Source of the DNA: JBAJNN01 sp036881905
Lineage (GTDB): Bacteria > Pseudomonadota > Alphaproteobacteria > Rhizobiales > Im1
Reading direction: 5' to 3'
DNA length: 25,042 bases
Assembly: GCA_036881905.1 (NCBI GenBank)
Contig: JBAJNN010000030.1
Span: 1 to 25,042 of the forward strand
Below, piece by piece: positions 24,553 to 25,042 of this stretch; positions within the stretch are counted from its first letter, which is position 1; each line of letters starts with the position of its first letter. The notes below the pieces were generated by a model. It was not told the origin of the DNA and ran no database searches. It saw nothing but the letters and a program-made list of their open reading frames with translations. Both the position numbers and the translations under genes were made by a program.

Positions 24553-24813
24553 TGGCCTGAAAGCGGCTTTGGAACTGTACCAGCATTTAAACTCGAAAAT
24601 TTGAGGTCAATTAATCTGTTGAGTCCCTCAACAGCTACGTAGCGGAATTAAGGGAAGGAAATGTTTGAACCGTCCCGGCTTGGTGCTGGGCGACTTGCAC
24701 ATACCGAAAGCTGTCTTCCGGGGGCATATCGAGGGTCGCGCTGCCTCGACGATCATTAGAGTGGATTACGCTCAAATTGAATCGCAGTACAGCTCCAACG
24801 TTCTATTTTATAA
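24553..24813. other. Intergenic region after the ArsP-like permease
   Basis: There is no supported gene. An open frame at 24665-24913 crosses the hairpin repeat and the transposase end and shows no protein features. The region holds two adjacent stem-loops and, near 24760, sequence resembling generic alphaproteobacterial intergenic repeats. Confidence 0.5.
24616..24643 (+). terminator. Tandem stem-loops after the ArsP-like permease
   Basis: CTGTTGAG-TCC-CTCAACAG (24616-24634) is a perfect 8-bp stem with a 3-nt loop. It is followed immediately by the palindrome GCTACGTAGC (24634-24643). There is no U-tract, so terminator function is only possible. Confidence 0.35.
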
Positions 24814-24862
24814 GCATAATCTTGGTCGTCCTCGGCTCTCGCTCGGTAAGCTCGGATTATGC
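24814..24862. repeat. 49-bp dispersed repeat, copy B
   Basis: This is the second copy of the element at 19205-19253. Here the complementary ends AGCATAATC (24813-24821) and GATTATGCT (24855-24863) are perfect. It lies directly against the stop codon of the transposase fragment. Confidence 0.75.
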
Positions 24863-24863
24863 T

Positions 24864-25042
24864 CTAGTTGTGGAGCCTCAATAGGTTGTCCTTGTTTAGG
24901 CCGAGGCGACTGATTGGCGTTTGATCTTTTATTGCACCGTGTGGTCGATGCCAATTGTAGAGGGGGATCCACACGGGCAGGTCTGCGGCGCGCTGATCTG
25001 AGGTCTGATAGGCTCGGGCATAGGCCCATGCCCTCAAGCCCG
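24864..25042 (-). CDS. IS481-family transposase, C-terminal end (5' part outside window)
   Basis: Read on the minus strand, the frame enters at the window edge and ends at TAG (CTA at 24864-24866). It contains AWAYARAYQTSDQRAADLPV, then YNWHRPHGAIKDQTPISRL and GLNKDNLLRLHN. The YNWHRPHG block just after the catalytic glutamate region and the SRLGL-x-x-DNLL ending are characteristic of IS481-family DDE transposases. About 58 residues are visible, with no lesions. The remnant at 9741-9944 is the N-terminal part of a protein of the same family on the other strand. Confidence 0.85.
   Translation of the reverse strand, partial: GLRAWAYARAYQTSDQRAADLPVWIPLYNWHRPHGAIKDQTPISRLGLNKDNLLRLHN

Noticed and set aside
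24665..24913. Plus-strand ORF of 82 codons
   Set aside because: It spans a hairpin repeat and the antisense of a transposase end; composition is that of chance.
1..25042. CRISPR arrays, tRNA or rRNA genes
   Set aside because: I saw no regularly spaced repeats and no cloverleaf or rRNA-like sequence.

Overview
The window looks like the chromosome of an alphaproteobacterium. The evidence is gene order and protein type: carB-greA, rpsT-dnaA-dnaN, tatA-tatB-tatC-serS, and FkbH-type and FecCD-type accessory modules. I cannot assign an order or genus from the sequence alone. Core genes are moderately GC-rich. Several short AT-rich stretches mark accessory cargo.

Layout. 1-1470: the C-terminal end of a large RTX adhesin secreted by a type I system. 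1836-6303: carB, greA, a possible small coupled ORF, and rpsT. 6804-9579: dnaA and dnaN. The recF gene that often follows dnaN is absent. In its place are a frameshifted IS481-type transposase remnant (9741-9944) and a six-gene accessory operon (10139-14927). That operon encodes an FkbH-like protein, an acyl carrier protein, a VOC/glyoxalase-fold protein, a CE4-type deacetylase, a GNAT-like acyltransferase and an unrecognised protein. 15370-18503: an ABC importer of the iron/metallophore/B12 class (binding protein, FecCD permease, ATPase). 18836-22134: tatA, tatB, tatC and serS. 22209-23255 (minus strand): a PfkB-family sugar/nucleoside kinase. 23539-24552: an ArsP/UPF0718-type permease. 24864-25042 (minus strand): the C-terminus of an IS481-family transposase that runs out of the window.

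How the genes work together. The most interesting block is 10139-14927. FkbH plus an ACP is the known module for charging a glyceryl-type C3 unit onto a carrier. Next to a deacetylase and an acyltransferase it suggests removal of an acetyl group from a sugar and replacement with an unusual acyl group (inference). Three of its six genes are broken. The lesions are five single-base losses, four of them in or beside homopolymer runs, plus a 32-bp tandem duplication in fkbH. Longer runs in the nearby core genes tatC and serS are intact, so decay or phase switching seems more likely than uniform sequencing error.

The ABC importer also looks damaged. A roughly 274-bp element with inverted ends has separated the permease start from its body, and the permease lacks about 20 residues of a conserved segment. 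Two strong palindromes, at 15287-15305 and 23382-23399, are candidate operators for the importer and for the ArsP-like permease.
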